From: Niebla homalea
Lineage: Eukaryota; Ascomycota; Lecanoromycetes; Lecanorales; Ramalinaceae
NCBI GenBank assembly: GCA_019925105.1
Contig: JAHGAU010000018.1
Coordinates: 992,001 to 1,056,000 of the forward strand
DNA: 64,000 nt
Direction of reading: 5' to 3'
Shown piece after piece: positions 25,290 to 39,769 of this stretch; the first letter of the stretch is position 1; each line of letters begins with the position of its first letter. The translations under genes and the position numbers were made by a program. The notes under the pieces are model-generated. The model did not search any database and was not told the origin of the DNA. It saw only the letters and a program-made list of their open reading frames with translations.

Positions 25290-28200
25290 AAAAAAAGCCT
25301 AATAAACGTTAATATTTAATATATTTACGTTTTTAAGGGTAATATAATATAACGTACGTAAGGAAACAGTTAAAACCGTAATATTAATATTTAAATTTAA
25401 AGAAATAAAGGATATTAATATTATAATAATATAAAAGCTATTATATAGTCCGTATATTTACTTTTTAATTAACCCAGGAAATAATTTTTATTTAACCTTT
25501 AAAGGTAATAAGACGATACGGATATACTTTTTTATTAATAAAAAATTAAATATAAATAGTTAAGATATTATTTATTACGGAAAGAACCTATATATACTCC
25601 GGATTATATAAGAAAAAGATACTGAAAATACTTTAAATATTTATAATATATATAATCCGTTACCGGTTAATAAAAAAGGACCTTTTATAATTTTATTATT
25701 TAAGGATATTATAACCGTACTTAATAAATACCTTTTAATAAAAGATTTTAATCTTTATTATGTTTAATAGAATAAAAATGGTTATATAATTAATTATATT
25801 AAATTTAAGGAACTATTAATAATTATTATACGGTTTAATTTTACGTTATTAACGTTAAAAAAGGCTATTATATAAGAAAGCTATAAACTTTAAACTATAA
25901 TTGACTTAATATTTAATTTAGAAAATATTATTAACTTAATTATAATATATAAACCTTAAAAGGACTTAAAATACAGTTTAAATTACGTTCCGATATAAAT
26001 AACCTTAAATTAATCTATTAATATAATTCCGTTTTTACTGTTTAAATAAACGTAAAAAATAATTAAGGAAGTTAAAATATTAATAAAAACGGTAAAAATA
26101 ATATCTTAATTAATAAAGCTTCCTTAATTTAATAATAAGGAATAGATCGATTATTTTATAAAGTAAATAATAAAGGTTTTAAATAAAATAATTAACGTTA
26201 TAATCTTAATAATAAAGTTATTTTAAAGAGTTAAAACTTATTAAAATAAAAAATATATAAAAGTAATTATAAAAATAAAAACGTTTATAAAATAAGTTAT
26301 TAAATATAAAAATTAAAAAACGTTTTAATAATTAAAGAAAACTTAAAAAGAAAAGGAAAAAATTATCCGGAAAATTAAGTAAATATACTTCCGGGTTATA
26401 ATATATAACTTAATAGTTTCCCTTTATAATATTTAAAAGTTAATAAAATATAATAAAGAATAAAGTAAAAACTTAAATTTATCCTTAAGTTTTTATCCTT
26501 AAAAAAGATTAAATAATACGGTAATAAATACCTTTAATAATAAGATTAAAATTCTTAAAGAAATATTCTTTCCCCCGTTATTAAAAGTTAACTTAATAAA
26601 TATTAACGGTATAATATATCCTAAATTAATAATAATAAGTAAAATAATAACTTAAAAGATAATAATTAAGGCAATTAATAAGCCGAAGAAGGATAAAGCC
26701 CCCGGACTTAATGGTATATTAAATAAGTTTTTATATATAATAATATTATTATTTAAAAAGGTTTTTATTTATTTATTTTAAGTTTACTTTAATATAAAAT
26801 ATTACCCTTATAAATTTAAGGAGGTTAAAACGATTATCCTTAAGAAGCCGGTTAAATTAAATTATTCGGAGGTAAAATTATATAGATTTATAGTACTTTT
26901 TATACGTTAAAGAAAACTTTAAAAATAATAATTATAAAGATCCTAAATAATTACGTAAAAGGTATAAATTATTTTTTAATTAATAAATAAGGGTAAAAAG
27001 AAAACGGTTAACGGAAATAATTCTTAAAGGCTTAATTAATAACGTATATATAATATAAAATTATAGGAAGAAATACGTTATAAATTTTTTTCCTTAAATA
27101 TTATAAGGATATTTAATAAAATAAATTATTAAAAATTATTATATAATTTATAAAAAAAAAAGGGTTTTATTTTTCTTTATAAATTAAATAAAGAATTTCT
27201 TAAATAAATAAATAACGTTAATTAACCTGGAATAAAAAATAAATACGATAAAGCCCGTAATAATAAAGATTCCTTAGGGGTTATTTATTTTTTAGTTTTA
27301 TTCTTATTTTTTAACGGTTTACTTATTAAAAATTTGGTGAAACTAAAATAAAAAGTTTAAGTAAAAGGTTTTATTAATAATATTTACCTTTTAACTTATA
27401 ATACGTTTACTTATATAAACTATTTAAAGTTAAAATAAATTTATAAAGTTTATTTATAATAAATAAAAATATATAAAACTTAATTTACCCCGTATAAATA
27501 TAAGTTTATTTATATAATAAAAAGTTTAAAATTATATAATATAATAATTATAATAAACTTAAGTAATATAACGGTAAAACCGGAAGTTAATATTAAGGTA
27601 TTTAATTTATAAATTAATAAGAAATTGGATTAAAAGGATTATATAAAAAAGGTTTAAAAGAAAATAATTTTATAAGAAAAAGGCTTTATTTACCTTATGG
27701 TATTAACGTAAAGAGCTATTTTATAAAAGGCTAGAATTATTTATTAAATAGTTATAAAGCTTATAATAACGTATACGGTAATTATTTAATACGTATTTAA
27801 AAGTACGCTTAAATATAAGAAAAAGCCCGTTTAATAATTATAAAAAATTTAAAATTAATACTTAAGAATAATAAGTAAAATATATAAAATAACTCCCGTC
27901 CCGGTATTAAAATCTAAAATTTTTATATTATTAATAAAGTTAACCTTAAATTAAATAATTATTTAAGTAAAATTTAAAAGGAGTATAAATTTAATTACGT
28001 TAATAGGAAATAAACGTATTTATTAAAACTATAAGAAACCTTAAATAAGAAAGCGTAAAGAAACGGTATTTACCCCCTTTACGGAAATTAAATTAAAGTA
28101 AATTAAAAAAAAGGTCGACTTAACTTACGTTTAAAAAGTTAACGTAAAAGTATATAAACTTTTACTTAAAGTAAAAACGGTAGAAGAAAAGAAGGCCGTA

Positions 28201-29000
28201 AAAGTAAAGTTAATAATAATTATTTTATAAACTATAAAAAGATAAATAGAGCGTTAACGTAAATATAAAGAATCGATCCCTTAAGGGTAACGGTACCTAG
28301 CGTTGGATAATAATAAAGTTATTAATAAATATCTCCGGTATTATAAGATTATAAAGAAAAACGATAACGTATTAATAATTTAACTTTAAATAAATAAAAA
28401 CGGCTTAATTTACTTCCTTTTTTATTATATATACTAATAATCGGAATAACGTTAATTATAAATATAGATAATAAAAGTAAAACGTTATATATATATTAAT
28501 CTTTTATTTATTATTTAAAGAGCTTAAATTGGGATTAATTAAAAAGGTAAAGATTAATAATTATTATTAAATATTTATTAATAAAAAGGGTATTAAAGTG
28601 GCCGTTAAATTCATAATAATTACGGGCTTATTATTATAGTTTAATTTAACCAAAAAAATAAAAGAAATAATTAAGGATTTAATTAAAAAACCTTGCCGTT
28701 AACTTAAAAATAAAAAATAATAGCGGGAAAACTATACTTAATAGGGGGCTAAAGGGGCTATAAATACCGGGGCGGTATAAAAAGTGATACTATATTGGTC
28801 AGTAAAATTATATAAATAAAATAATAATAATATACGTATTAATAAGGATATTTAATAGTATAATCGGAATTCTAAAATTTTAATATTAAACAGACCTATA
28901 AGGTAACGGAAAAATAATAGGTTTAAAAGTAATCCTTAAGTGGATTTAGTTATAATATTATAGGTTTTCTTAAAAAAAATATATAAATAAATTCTTACTC
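25290..29000 (+). pseudogene. ORF2 (AP-endonuclease and reverse transcriptase) of LINE E, degraded
   Basis: ORF2 nicks the target and copies the RNA there. In order: near 25340, LRVI*YNVRKE, the N-terminal strand of an AP-endonuclease. At about 25418-25440 III*KLLYSPYIY reads as IIAIQEPWYSPYIY with the catalytic Glu codon mutated, then INPGNNFYLTFKGNKTIR. Near 27264 IP*G is the RT GIPQG box. At 27370-27381 FINN is FVDD with both Asp lost. Near 28365-28400 an LRTGKNGL-like segment lies downstream. The start is uncertain because no clear ATG survives. Confidence 0.87.
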
Positions 29001-32000
29001 TTTAAATGGCCGTAAATACTTTTAGCCCTTAAGATATAAGTAAAAGCTGGGTAAATACCGGTTTTTATTCTTAACGTTATAGATATCGGGTTTTTTACGG
29101 CTATTAATAAGGTTAAATGGCCGAGTATTAGGGAACGCCGGAATTAGCTTAACTAGATCCGTAGTATAAATTAATCAATTAATCAATCAATATTTTATTA
29201 ACTTTTAAATATTATAAAATAAGACCGTTAAGTTATATACCGTAAATTAAAAGTATATTTACTTAATTTTCTTAATAATCTTTTTTTTTTTTTTTTTTTA
29301 AATAATCCTTAATTAATTAAGTATCTTTTAATTCTTATACTTAAAAGTTTACTTTATTAACCTTTTTACCTTTACGGTCGTAGTTATATACCCTTTATTT
29401 TAATCAATTTTAACTCTTTAAAAGGGTTTTATTATTAAGATTATCTTATTAATTACCTCGTTTAATACCTTTATTATTTACTTTATAAAGAAATTAATTT
29501 AATCTTTATTATTTAATTAAGGGAGGTCCGCGAATTATACTACCGTTTCCTTTACTTTTATATAAACCTTTATTACCTTAATCGTTTTTTACGCCTTCCA
29601 TATTAACAATAATATCGTATTAACGGTTTAATTTAAAGTTATTTATATTAATATATAATCTGAACTATATTTTAAATCCTTTTACGGTTTATATATTATA
29701 ACCGTACCGGTAACCCCTTCCGTATTAAAAGTTAAATTAATTATTATTTTAAACTTATAACTTTCTTACGTAATAATCCCTTATAATATTAATAATAAAA
29801 GGTTAATTTAAGTAATAACTATTAATAGGTTATTTAATTTAATATAATTTATTATATGTTTTTTTTTTATTTTATATATAATAGTATAGGTTAAAGACTT
29901 TAAGCAATATATATTTACTTAAAATAATTAAGATTTCTTTAAGTAATAATATCGTAAATAATCCTTCTTTATTAATTAACGGTAAGTTATATACGTTATA
30001 AATATTAAGGTCGCCCTTTAAGTCTTTTTCTTTTATAATACGGAATATATAAAGGTTTTTATTATAATAAGTAATATCTTAATTATTTACGTTAAACTAT
30101 TTATTTATAAAGAAATATATTTTAATTATCTTATCCCCCTTAAAAACTAAATAAAACCCTTCCCCCGGGTTAATAAATGAATATATATACGGGCTATATA
30201 ATAATTCTTATATTATTATAATATTAACGTTCTTAACTTTTTTAAACTTAAATATTAATATTATTATTTTAAATTTTTTTATACGGATATTATATTATAT
30301 TATTCTTAAAAGTATTAATATATTATATATTAACCTTTATAAAGGCTTTTTTATTTATACTTATTTAAGTTACGGATTTCTTATTAAAGTTAAGCGTTTT
30401 CTAATTTAATACCTTTCCGGTTATTATTAAAAACGTAAAATGGTTAACCTTTAAGGTTAAGATTATAAAAAGCTTCCTTTTTTTTATTTTATTTATTATT
30501 ATTATTTATTTTTTATTATTTAATTAATTAAGTTTATATTTTAAGGCTACCTTTAATTAACCCGTTAAATTAATTCCGTACGTATTATACCGTTGGATTT
30601 TCGCGGTTATCCGGGTTTTTTTACGTTTAATCTCCTTAACTTTTATTATATATTTAGAATCTTATATTAAGTATCCTTTTTTATTATATATAATATATTT
30701 AAATATATGCTTTATAAGCCTTTTAATTATTAACTTTATATACTTATAAATATTATAACCTTTAACGTAAATCGTATATTTTATAATATTAAAATATTTT
30801 ATAATAATATATTTATAATTTTAATATTTAAAATATTAATTAGTATCCGCCGTTTTATTTTATAACCAGATTATTTTAAATAATCCCTTTTTAATAATCT
30901 TTTTATTTAAAATATTATTATATATTTTTATTAACGTTATACTTAATATAATGGTAAAATACTTTTTTATATATTTTAAGGAATTAAATCTTTTTATTAC
31001 CGGAGGAAGCCTATAATTAATAATCTTAAGCCTTAAGTAAAGAACTATATTCTTTTTTTTTTATTTTTTAATATAATCTCTTTTTTGGTTTTTATAAAAT
31101 ATAATAAATATATTTTATTTATTATAACGGTAAATAATTACCTTAAAATTTTAATTAATTTATATTTTCCTTTATTAATTTAAGTTTTAAACCTTTTTAA
31201 GCTTTTTTTCGCCTTTAATAACGTTATATTAAAGAGAATATTTTTATTTTATAATTTATATATTATAATAATTTATTTTATTAATAGTTCCGTTATTACC
31301 TTAAAAGCCTTTATTAATTATAGTGGGTTTATTTCTATAGTCGCATTTTTCTTTTTATTATTAAATAGGCAGATTATTATTATTTTTATTTTCCTCAATA
31401 TAGCTACTTTTTCCTCCGTTATCCCCTTATTCTTTACCGCGGGTACCCCCTTTATTACTTTTATCGTTTAATTCTTTTTTATTTAAAAGGTTACCGTTTT
31501 TATACCCTTGCCTTATATTTTTAACCTTAAGCCGCCGTCTTTACCCTTTATTAACGTTTTTACTTCCGCATTTTAAGAGCCCTATAAACGCTCCGTCTCC
31601 TTTAACTTTACCCTTATTTTTATATAGAAATCCCTTACGTTTTTTAATTTAATTTATAATATTAATTAGGTTTTTAACGTAATATTTTTTTACTTTATTA
31701 TAAAAAGTCCTTTTAAGGCCTTTATTGTTTCCTTTACCGCCTTTTCGCTTTCCTTTATTAAGCGATATATTATCTCCGTTTTTTACTTTTAATCCTTTAA
31801 GGTCCCGTTTTCTTTATTAGCTTTATTTCCCTTTTATATACTTTTAATAATACTTTTATTACGGTTTTCCTGCCTTTTCTTTCCGTTCGTATTTTTTATT
31901 ATTAATATTATACCGGCCTTCTCACCCTTTTATTTATTTATTATTTCCGTATTATTATTATACGTTTTATGCGTTTTAATACGCGTATTTTATTAACCTT

Positions 32001-32250
32001 AATTCCCTTATTTACTTTAAGCGTTATTTAACTTATTTTTATTATATTACCCGTATACGTTATCGCCGTTTCTATTAATATAAGCTATTTACCCGTTTAT
32101 TATTTTATCCTTAATTATTACGTTACTTCTATTTATTATACTTAATATACTCCCTTTATTATTATTAGAGCTATGCATATACCTATCGTCTTGGACCTCT
32201 GGGGTCCCTTTATTCGTCGCCATCCTCTCTCAAGATCATATAATAAATTT

Positions 32251-32615
32251 ATTTATATTAAAAGCTACGATTTCTTTAATTTCAATAATCTTAAATAAAT
32301 AATTTTATTTAATTTAATAAATTAATAAAAAAATAATCACTTTAAAAAGTAAAATTAATACTTATTAAATTACGTTATTATTTTAAAAGAAGCTTAAAAT
32401 TTATTTACTTTTAATTTTAATAATAATATATTTTAAAAATTTAAATATATTATTTTAATTATTAATTAATTAATAATATTAGTATAAAAATTATTATTAT
32501 ATACGGAATAATAAATATAAAATTATTAAATGAAAAATAAATTATTTAATTAATATAATAATATATAAATAAAATAATTTCTATAAAATTATAATTAATA
32601 CTTTTAATTTTTACT
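32251..32615. other. A+T-rich spacer between LINE D and LINE F
   Basis: About 365 bp with no feature I can identify: no long frame and no match to the elements here. It may be pre-existing target DNA or an old, decayed repeat. Confidence 0.5.
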
Positions 32616-32829
32616 TATAAAATAATTTGATTAATTGATTGATTGATTTATACTACGGATCTAGCTAAGCTAATTCCGGCGTTCCTTAATACGCGGCCTT
32701 TTGGCCTTACTGGTAACCGTAAAAACCTAACGTTTATAACGTTAAGGTAAAAACCGGCGTTTACCAAGCCTTTACCCCTTATCCCTTAAAATAAAGGATA
32801 TTAACGGCCGTTTAAAGAGTAACAATCTA

Positions 32830-35800
32830 TAATATTATAATTATATTTTTATAGGGGCTACTTTTAAGCTTATTATTTCTCCGTTTCTTTATAAATTTAT
32901 ACTATTTTAACCTTACGTAATACCTTTAAATATCTTTATTAATACTTACGCGCTTAATATATATTTTTCTTATATTATTATTATCATTATTAATTCCTTT
33001 AAGGACTTTTAATAAACGTTTATTATTGTATCTTTACGGCTATAGAAAATGCTTTCCGGTTGATATAATTAATATAACCGGTTTCCGCTTCTCTTTTTTT
33101 TCTTTAACCGGTAATAAGCTTTTTCCGTAAGGTTTTTAATAACCTTATTTATCTTTATAATAAAATTAAATTATAATAATAATCCGGTAAATATTATAAA
33201 CTTAACGGTTATCCGGATATTTCACTTTATAAATAATATTTAATAATAATTATAAATATCAACTTTTATTATAAATTTTAACTTAATTTCCGTAAATAAA
33301 AGATAAAAAATAAAGACGTTTACGGTATTTTATTTTCTTTATTTATATTTATATCCGGCGTTTATCCGATTTTTAATATATATAATAAATAAGAAATAGG
33401 TTAAATAGTTTTTATTTATTTAAAGTTAAATTATTAATACGTTATTACCCTTTTTTATAATATTATAACGGCGGAAATACTTATTAATAATCTTTTTATC
33501 GTTAAAAACTAAATAATAATAACTTTAAAATATAAAGTTTTTATATTTCTATTAACGTTTAATTTACTTTATCGTAACTTATAAAATAATCATTATAGCC
33601 TTTATTTTTTAAATCCTTTTTATCTCCGTTTTTTTTACGTTTAATAGGAATTTATATATATTTAAATTAATTTCCGGGATACCGGGAAGGTTAATATCCT
33701 TCTTAATTTATTCTTATTTTATCTTAATAAAAAAAGGGATATATATTTTTAAATTTTTTTTTTTAACTTAAAGCTTATTAAGATTTTAACGGATCCGCCC
33801 GTTTCCTATTATAATAATTAAGTATATATATTTCTTTAACCTTACTTAAACGATTATTTAATCCAATAAGACTTTAATTAATAATATAAAAATTTTAAAC
33901 TTTAATATTAAGATAAAATTTACTTTATAAATATTATTAACTATTCTTAAATACCAGTTTTAAGCTTTTTATAATATTAAAATAAACATTTTCCTATATC
34001 TTAAAGTACCCTTAAATATATATTAAATAACCGTAATATATACTATAATTAACTTTATTACGGTTTAATAAATAATCCGGGTTTTCTATAACGTAACTCC
34101 TTATATTAATATAACGAGATAAATAAAGCCTTTTTCTCATAAAGTTATCTTTTTTTAAATTTTTCTTATATAGTTTTTTTAATCGAATTTGCCGTTTACT
34201 TAAAAATTAAAAACTTTAATATTAATATCCGATTTTACCGTTACTTTATTTAAGTCTATTATAATTATTATATTATATAGCTTTAAACTCTTAATTATAT
34301 AAATAAACTTATACTTATATAGTATAAATTAAACCCTGCAAGTTTTTATTTATTAAAAATAAACTTTATAAGCTTATTTTAATTCTAGATAATACATATA
34401 TATAAAAACATTATAAATTAAAAAATAAACATTCTTAATAAAGTTTTTAATTTAGATTTTTTATTTTAACTTAATAAGCTCCTTAATTAATAAACCGTTA
34501 AAAAATAAAAATAATATAAAAGAAATAAATAATCCTTAAGGAATCCTTATTATAATAAGCTTTATTAAACTTATTTTTTATTTTAAATTAATTAACGTAA
34601 CTTAATCGTTTAAGAAAATTTTTATTTACTTAATTAAGAAAAATAATATCCTTTTTTCCTTAAGTTATATAGTAATTTTTAATAATTTACCTTATTAAAA
34701 ATATTTATAATATTAAGAGAAAAAAGATTTATAATATACTTTTTCTTATAACCTTATATTATATATATGTTATTAATTAATCCTTTAAGGGTTATTTTTA
34801 TTAATTAACTTTTCTTTATTCTTATTTATTAATTAAGGAGAAGTCCGTAGTTTTTTATATAATTATTAAGGATCTTAATAATTACCGTCTTTAAGGTTTT
34901 TTTAATATATAAAAAAGTATAATAAATTTATAAGACTTTATCTTAAAATAATCCGGCTTAATAAGCTTCTTAAAAATAATCGTTTTTATTTCTTTAAACT
35001 TATATAAATAATAACCAATATTAAAATATACTTAAGAAAAATAAATAAAGATCCTTTTAAGTAATAAGGTTATTATTAATAAGAATTTATTAAGAATCCT
35101 ATTTAATTTTAGGGCTTTATTTTTTTAATTTATTAATCGCTTTAATTATTATATTTTATATTATTATTTTATTTATGAATACGGGGTTAAGGTATATAAC
35201 GTTATTAATATTATTTAAGTTAACTTTTAATAAAGGGGGAAAAATACTTTTTAAGGGCCTTAATCTTACCGTTAAAAGTATTAATTAATATATTATCGGG
35301 TTTCTTAAGAAACGGGAATTTAAGGATAAACTTTAATTTCCTACTTTATTCCTTATTATATTTTATTAACTTTTAAATATTATAAGGTAAAACCGTTAAG
35401 TTATATATTATAAACCGAAACTATATTTACTTAACCTTCTTAATAATCCTTTCCTTTTCTTTTTAAGTAACCTTTAATTAATTAAAAATTTCTTAATTTT
35501 AATATTTAAAAGTTTATTTAATTAACCTTTTTACCTTTATAATCGCGGTTATATATCCTTTATTTTAATAAGTTTTAACTTTTTAAAAGGGCTTTATTAT
35601 TAAGATTATTTTACTAATTATTTTATTTAATACTTTTATTATTCGCTTTATAAAAAAATCGATTTAATCTTTATTATTTAATTAAAAGAGGTCCGTAAAT
35701 TATATTACCGTTTCCTTTATTTTTATATAAACCTTTATTTCCTTACCCGTTTTTTACGTTTTCCTTACCGGTAATAATAAGGTTATATTAACGGTTTAAT

Positions 35801-36530
35801 TTAAGGTTATTTATATTAATATATAGTTTAAGTTATATTTTAAGTTTTTTTATAACTTATATATTATAATTACGTTAATAACTTTTTCCGTATCAAAAAC
35901 TAAATTAATTATCGTTTTAAATTTACGATTCTTTTACGTAATAATTGTTTATAGTATTAATAATAAAAGGTTAATTCAAGCAGTAATTATTAATAAGTTA
36001 TCCGATTTAATATAATTTATTATATACCCTTTTTTATTTTATATATAATAATGTAAGTTAAAGTCTTTAAGCAATATATATTTACTTAAAATAATTAAGA
36101 CCTTTTTAAATAACGGTATTATTAAAGGTCCCTTTTTAACCAGCGGCGGGTTATACGTATTATAAATATTAAAATTACCCTTTAAATCCTTTTCCTTTAT
36201 AATATAGAATATATAAAGGTTTTTACTATAATAAGTAATATCTTAACTATTTACGTTAAGTTATTTATTTATAAAAAAGTATATTCTGGTTATTTTATCC
36301 CCCTTAAAAGTTAAATAAAACTCCTTTTTTAAATTAATAAATAAATGTATATATGGGCTATATAGTAATTCTTATATTATTATAATATTAATGTTTTTAA
36401 TTTCTTTAAACTTAAGTATTATTATTATTGTTTTAAAATTTTTATTACGGACGTTATATTATATTATTCTTAAAAGTATTAATATATTATATATTAATTT
36501 CTATAAAAACTCCTTTTTTATATTTATTCA
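32830..36530 (-). pseudogene. ORF2 of LINE F, degraded
   Basis: AP-endonuclease and RT region by alignment with copy E. The RT catalytic box lies near 34430-34450 (minus strand, reading GFIKNV-like where the family has GFVDDV). Numerous stops on the coding strand. Boundaries are estimated. Confidence 0.7.
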
Positions 36531-36569
36531 AATTACGGACTTCTTATTAAAATTAAATGTTTTTTAATT

Positions 36570-38383
36570 TAATATTTTCTTAATTATTATTAAAAACGTA
36601 AAACGGTTAACCCTTAAAATTAAAATTATAAAAAACTTCTTTTTCTTTATTTTATCCGTTATTTTTATTTACCTTTTATTATTTAATTAATTAACTTTAC
36701 GTTTTAAGGTTATTTTTGGTTAACCCGTTAAATTAATTTTATACGTATTATACCGTTGGATTTTTACGGTTATTTAAGTCTCCTTATGTTTAATCTCTTT
36801 AACTTTTATTATATATTTAGAATCCTATATTAAATATCCTTTTTTTATTATATATAGCGTATTTAAGTATACTTTTTTAAGCCCTTAATTATTAACTTTA
36901 TATATTTATAAATATTATAACTTTTAACGTAAACTATATATTTTATAATATTAAAATATTTTATAATAATAAATTTATAGCTTTAATACTTAAACTATTA
37001 ATTAATATCCGCCGTTTTATTTTATAATTAAGTTATTTTAAGAAATCCCTTTTTAATAATTCTTTTATTTAAGATATTATTATATATTTTTATTAATATT
37101 ACGCTTAATATACTAATAAAGTACCTTTTTATATATTTTAAGGAATTAATTTTTTTATTATTAGAAAAAGCTTATAATTGCTAATTTTAAGCTTTAAGTA
37201 AAAAACTATATTCTTTTTTTCTATTCCTTAATATAACCTTTTTCTTAGTTTTTATAAAAAGTAATAAGTATATCTTATTTATAACAAAAATAAACGATTA
37301 CCTTAAAACCTTAATTAACTTATATTTTCCTTTATTAATTTAAGCCTTAAATTTCTTTAAGTTTTCTTTTACCTTTAAAGATATTATATTAAGTAAAATA
37401 TTTTTACTTTATAATTTACGTATTATAATAATTTATTCTATTAACGGTTCTATTATTACTTTAAAGGCCTTTATTAATTATAATAAGTTTATTTCCGTAA
37501 TTACGTTTTTCTTTTTATTATTAAATAAATAGATTATTATTATTTTTGTTTTCTTTAAAACGGCCGTTTTCTTCTCCGATATCCTTTTATTTTTTACCGC
37601 GGATACCCTTTTTATTATTCTTATTGCTTAATTTTTTTTCGTTTAAAAGGCTGCCATTTTTATATTTTCATTTTATATACTTAACCTTAAGCCGTTTTCT
37701 TTACCCTTTATTAACGTTTTTATTACCGCCTTTAAAGAGCCCCGTAACCGCTTTATCTCCCCCAGTTTTACCTTTATTTTTATATAGAACTCCTTTATAT
37801 CTTTTAACTTAATCCGTAATATCGGTTAAATTTTTAAGATAATATTTTTTTACTTTATCGTAAGGAGTCCTTTTAAGGCTTTTATTATTTTCCTTACCGC
37901 CCTTTAACCTTTATTTATTAGGCAACGTACTGTTTCTACCTTTTATTTTTGGTTCTTTAAGGTCCCCTCCTTCTTATTAATTTTTTTTCCCTTTTATTTA
38001 TCCTTAATAGTATTTTTACCGCGGTTTTCTTACCTTTTCTTTCCGTTTATACCCTTCGCCGTTAATACCGTACCGGCCTTTTTACCCTTTTATTTACCTA
38101 TTATTTCCGTTTTATTATTATGCGTTTTACGCGTTTTAATATATATATTTTATTAACCTTAATTCCCTTATTTATTTTAAGCGTTATCCGGCTTACTATT
38201 ATTATATTATTTATACGCGTTATCGCCGTTTCTATTAATATAGGTTACTTACCCGTTTATTACCTTATTCTTAATTACTACGTTATTTCTATTTATCGTA
38301 TTTAATATACTTTCTTTACTATTATAAGAGCTATATATATACGTATCGTTTTAGACCTCTGGGGTCCCTTTGTTCGTCGCCAT
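36570..38383 (-). pseudogene. ORF1 of LINE F, degraded
   Basis: Minus-strand ORF1 starting ATGGCGACGAACAAAGGGAC, as in copies D and H. The end is placed by analogy with copy E. Plus-strand frames of 88 and 61 codons over this part (37546-37812 and 38120-38305) are antisense shadows made possible by loss of CA/TG, not genes. Confidence 0.7.
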
Positions 38384-38434
38384 TTCAAATCACCATAAGT
38401 AAACATTTAATTTATTCTATCTATAAAATAATTT

Positions 38435-38941
38435 AATAAATAAATTTTATAACGTTCGTTAATTAAGAATTTAATTATAATATAAAATTTTAATAAATAA
38501 TACTCTTCATTTTATACTTTAATTTAATTTTAATTTTTTAATTTAAAACTTAAATAATTATTTATATATAATAATTAATTTTAATTAATATTATAAGAAA
38601 ATATAATTTAGCTTTTAAATATAATATATTTACTTTTAAGTATTTAAATTAACTATATATTTTTTTATATTAATATTACTTTTTTTAAATAAATAATATA
38701 AAAAATAATTTTTAAATCTAATATGAATTAAATTATAAAGAATAATATAATATAAATTATATATATTAAAATTTATTAATAAAAAAAATACTGTATAATT
38801 TCTTATTTTATTTTTATCCCGTTAAGTTAAAATTTTAATATTTTTTTTTAAATTTTTTTTTTTAGTTTTCTTAATAAGTTATATAATTTATAACTTTAAT
38901 ATTAATAAGTTTATATATTTTCAATAATATCGGATTTTATA
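38435..38941. other. A+T-rich spacer between LINE F and LINE G
   Basis: About 500 bp with no recognisable gene or repeat. A polypyrimidine stretch lies near 38840-38870. Nothing else is supported. Confidence 0.5.
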
Positions 38942-39769
38942 GAATATTTAATTTGATTGATTGATTGATTTATACTACGGGTCTAGTTAAGCTAATTCCG
39001 GCGTTCCTTAATACGCGGCCTTTTAACCTTACTGGTAACCGTAAAAACCTGATACTTATAACGTTAAAGCAAAAACCGGCGTTTATCAGGTCTTTACCCT
39101 TTATCCCCTAAAATAAAGGATATTAACGGCCGTTTAAAGAGTAATAATCCATTTATATATTTTTTATATTTTAATTCCCCCAAGAAAATCCGTAATATTA
39201 CGATTATATCCTTATAGGGGTTATCCTTAAGCTTATTATTCTTCCGCTCCTTTATATATTTATATTACCTTAATTTTATATAATACCTTTAAATATTTTT
39301 ATTAATACTTACGTATTTAATATATACCCCTTTTATATTATTATCGCCGTTAACTTTTTTAAAGACTTTTAGCAAGTATTTATTATTATATCCTTACGGC
39401 TATAAAAGATGCTTTCCGGTTTATATAATTAATGTAACCGGTTTCCGCTCCTCTTTTTCTTCCTTAATTAATAATAGGCTTTTTCCGTAAAGTCTTTGGT
39501 AATTTTATTTATCTCTATAACGAAATTAAACTATAATAATAGTCCGGTAAATATTATAAATTTGATTGATTAATTGATTGATTTATACTACGGGTCTAGC
39601 TAAGCTAATTCCGGCGTTCCTTAATACGCGGCCTTTTAACCTTATTAATAACTATAAAAACCTGATACTTATAATATTAAGGTAAAAACCGGCGTATATT
39701 AAATTTCCACCTTTTATCCTTTAAGGTAAAAGATATTAACGGCCGTTTAAAGAATAATAATTTATTTAT

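Larger units (their letters stand above)
23422..29190 (+). mobile_element. LINE copy E (Tad1-like), full length, plus strand
   Basis: A complete non-LTR retrotransposon of about 5.77 kb: short leader, ORF1 from ATG 23439, ORF2 with AP-endonuclease, RT and C-terminal region, 3' UTR, and tail aattaatcaattaatcaatcaa. It is flanked by tattttattaac (23410-23421 and 29191-29202), an insertion into LINE D. It is the reference copy of this window because its strand makes the frames easy to read. RIP is clear throughout, with little in the first 150 bp. The Tad1-like label rests on the fungal context, two ORFs and an AP-endonuclease type ORF2; another clade such as CRE or Deceiver cannot be ruled out by eye. 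Confidence 0.92.
20634..32237 (-). mobile_element. LINE copy D, full length, split by LINE E
   Basis: Minus-strand, full-length LINE: 3' tail at 20634 (TTGA repeats), ORF2, ORF1, ATG at 32223 on the minus strand. The 13-bp duplication is atataataaattt (20621-20633 and 32238-32250). LINE E is inserted at 23410-23421/29191-29202 in opposite orientation. The two D parts add up to about 5.8 kb. RIP is heavy in the ORF2 part, lighter over ORF1 5' (31380-32223). Many TAA/TAG codons occur in both frames. The 5' leader is only about 14 nt. Confidence 0.92.
32629..38421 (-). mobile_element. LINE copy F, full length, uninterrupted
   Basis: Minus-strand, 5793 bp, from the gattaattgattgattga tail to a leader of about 38 nt beyond the ATG (38383 on the minus strand). 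The perfect 13-bp duplication is tataaaataattt (32616-32628 and 38422-38434). No nested insertion, so it is the cleanest full-length minus copy. ORF1 spans about 38383 to 36570 and ORF2 about 36530 to 32830. RIP is strong: frames are broken throughout and CA/TG are rare. The bases after the start codon match copy D and E ORF1. Confidence 0.92.

Noticed and set aside
37546..37812. 88-codon plus-strand frame, with similar ones at 38120-38305 and 44539-44787
   Set aside because: They recur at the same place in LINE F and LINE H ORF1 but antisense. The recurrence comes from repeat identity, and no copy conserves the frame better than the coding sense.
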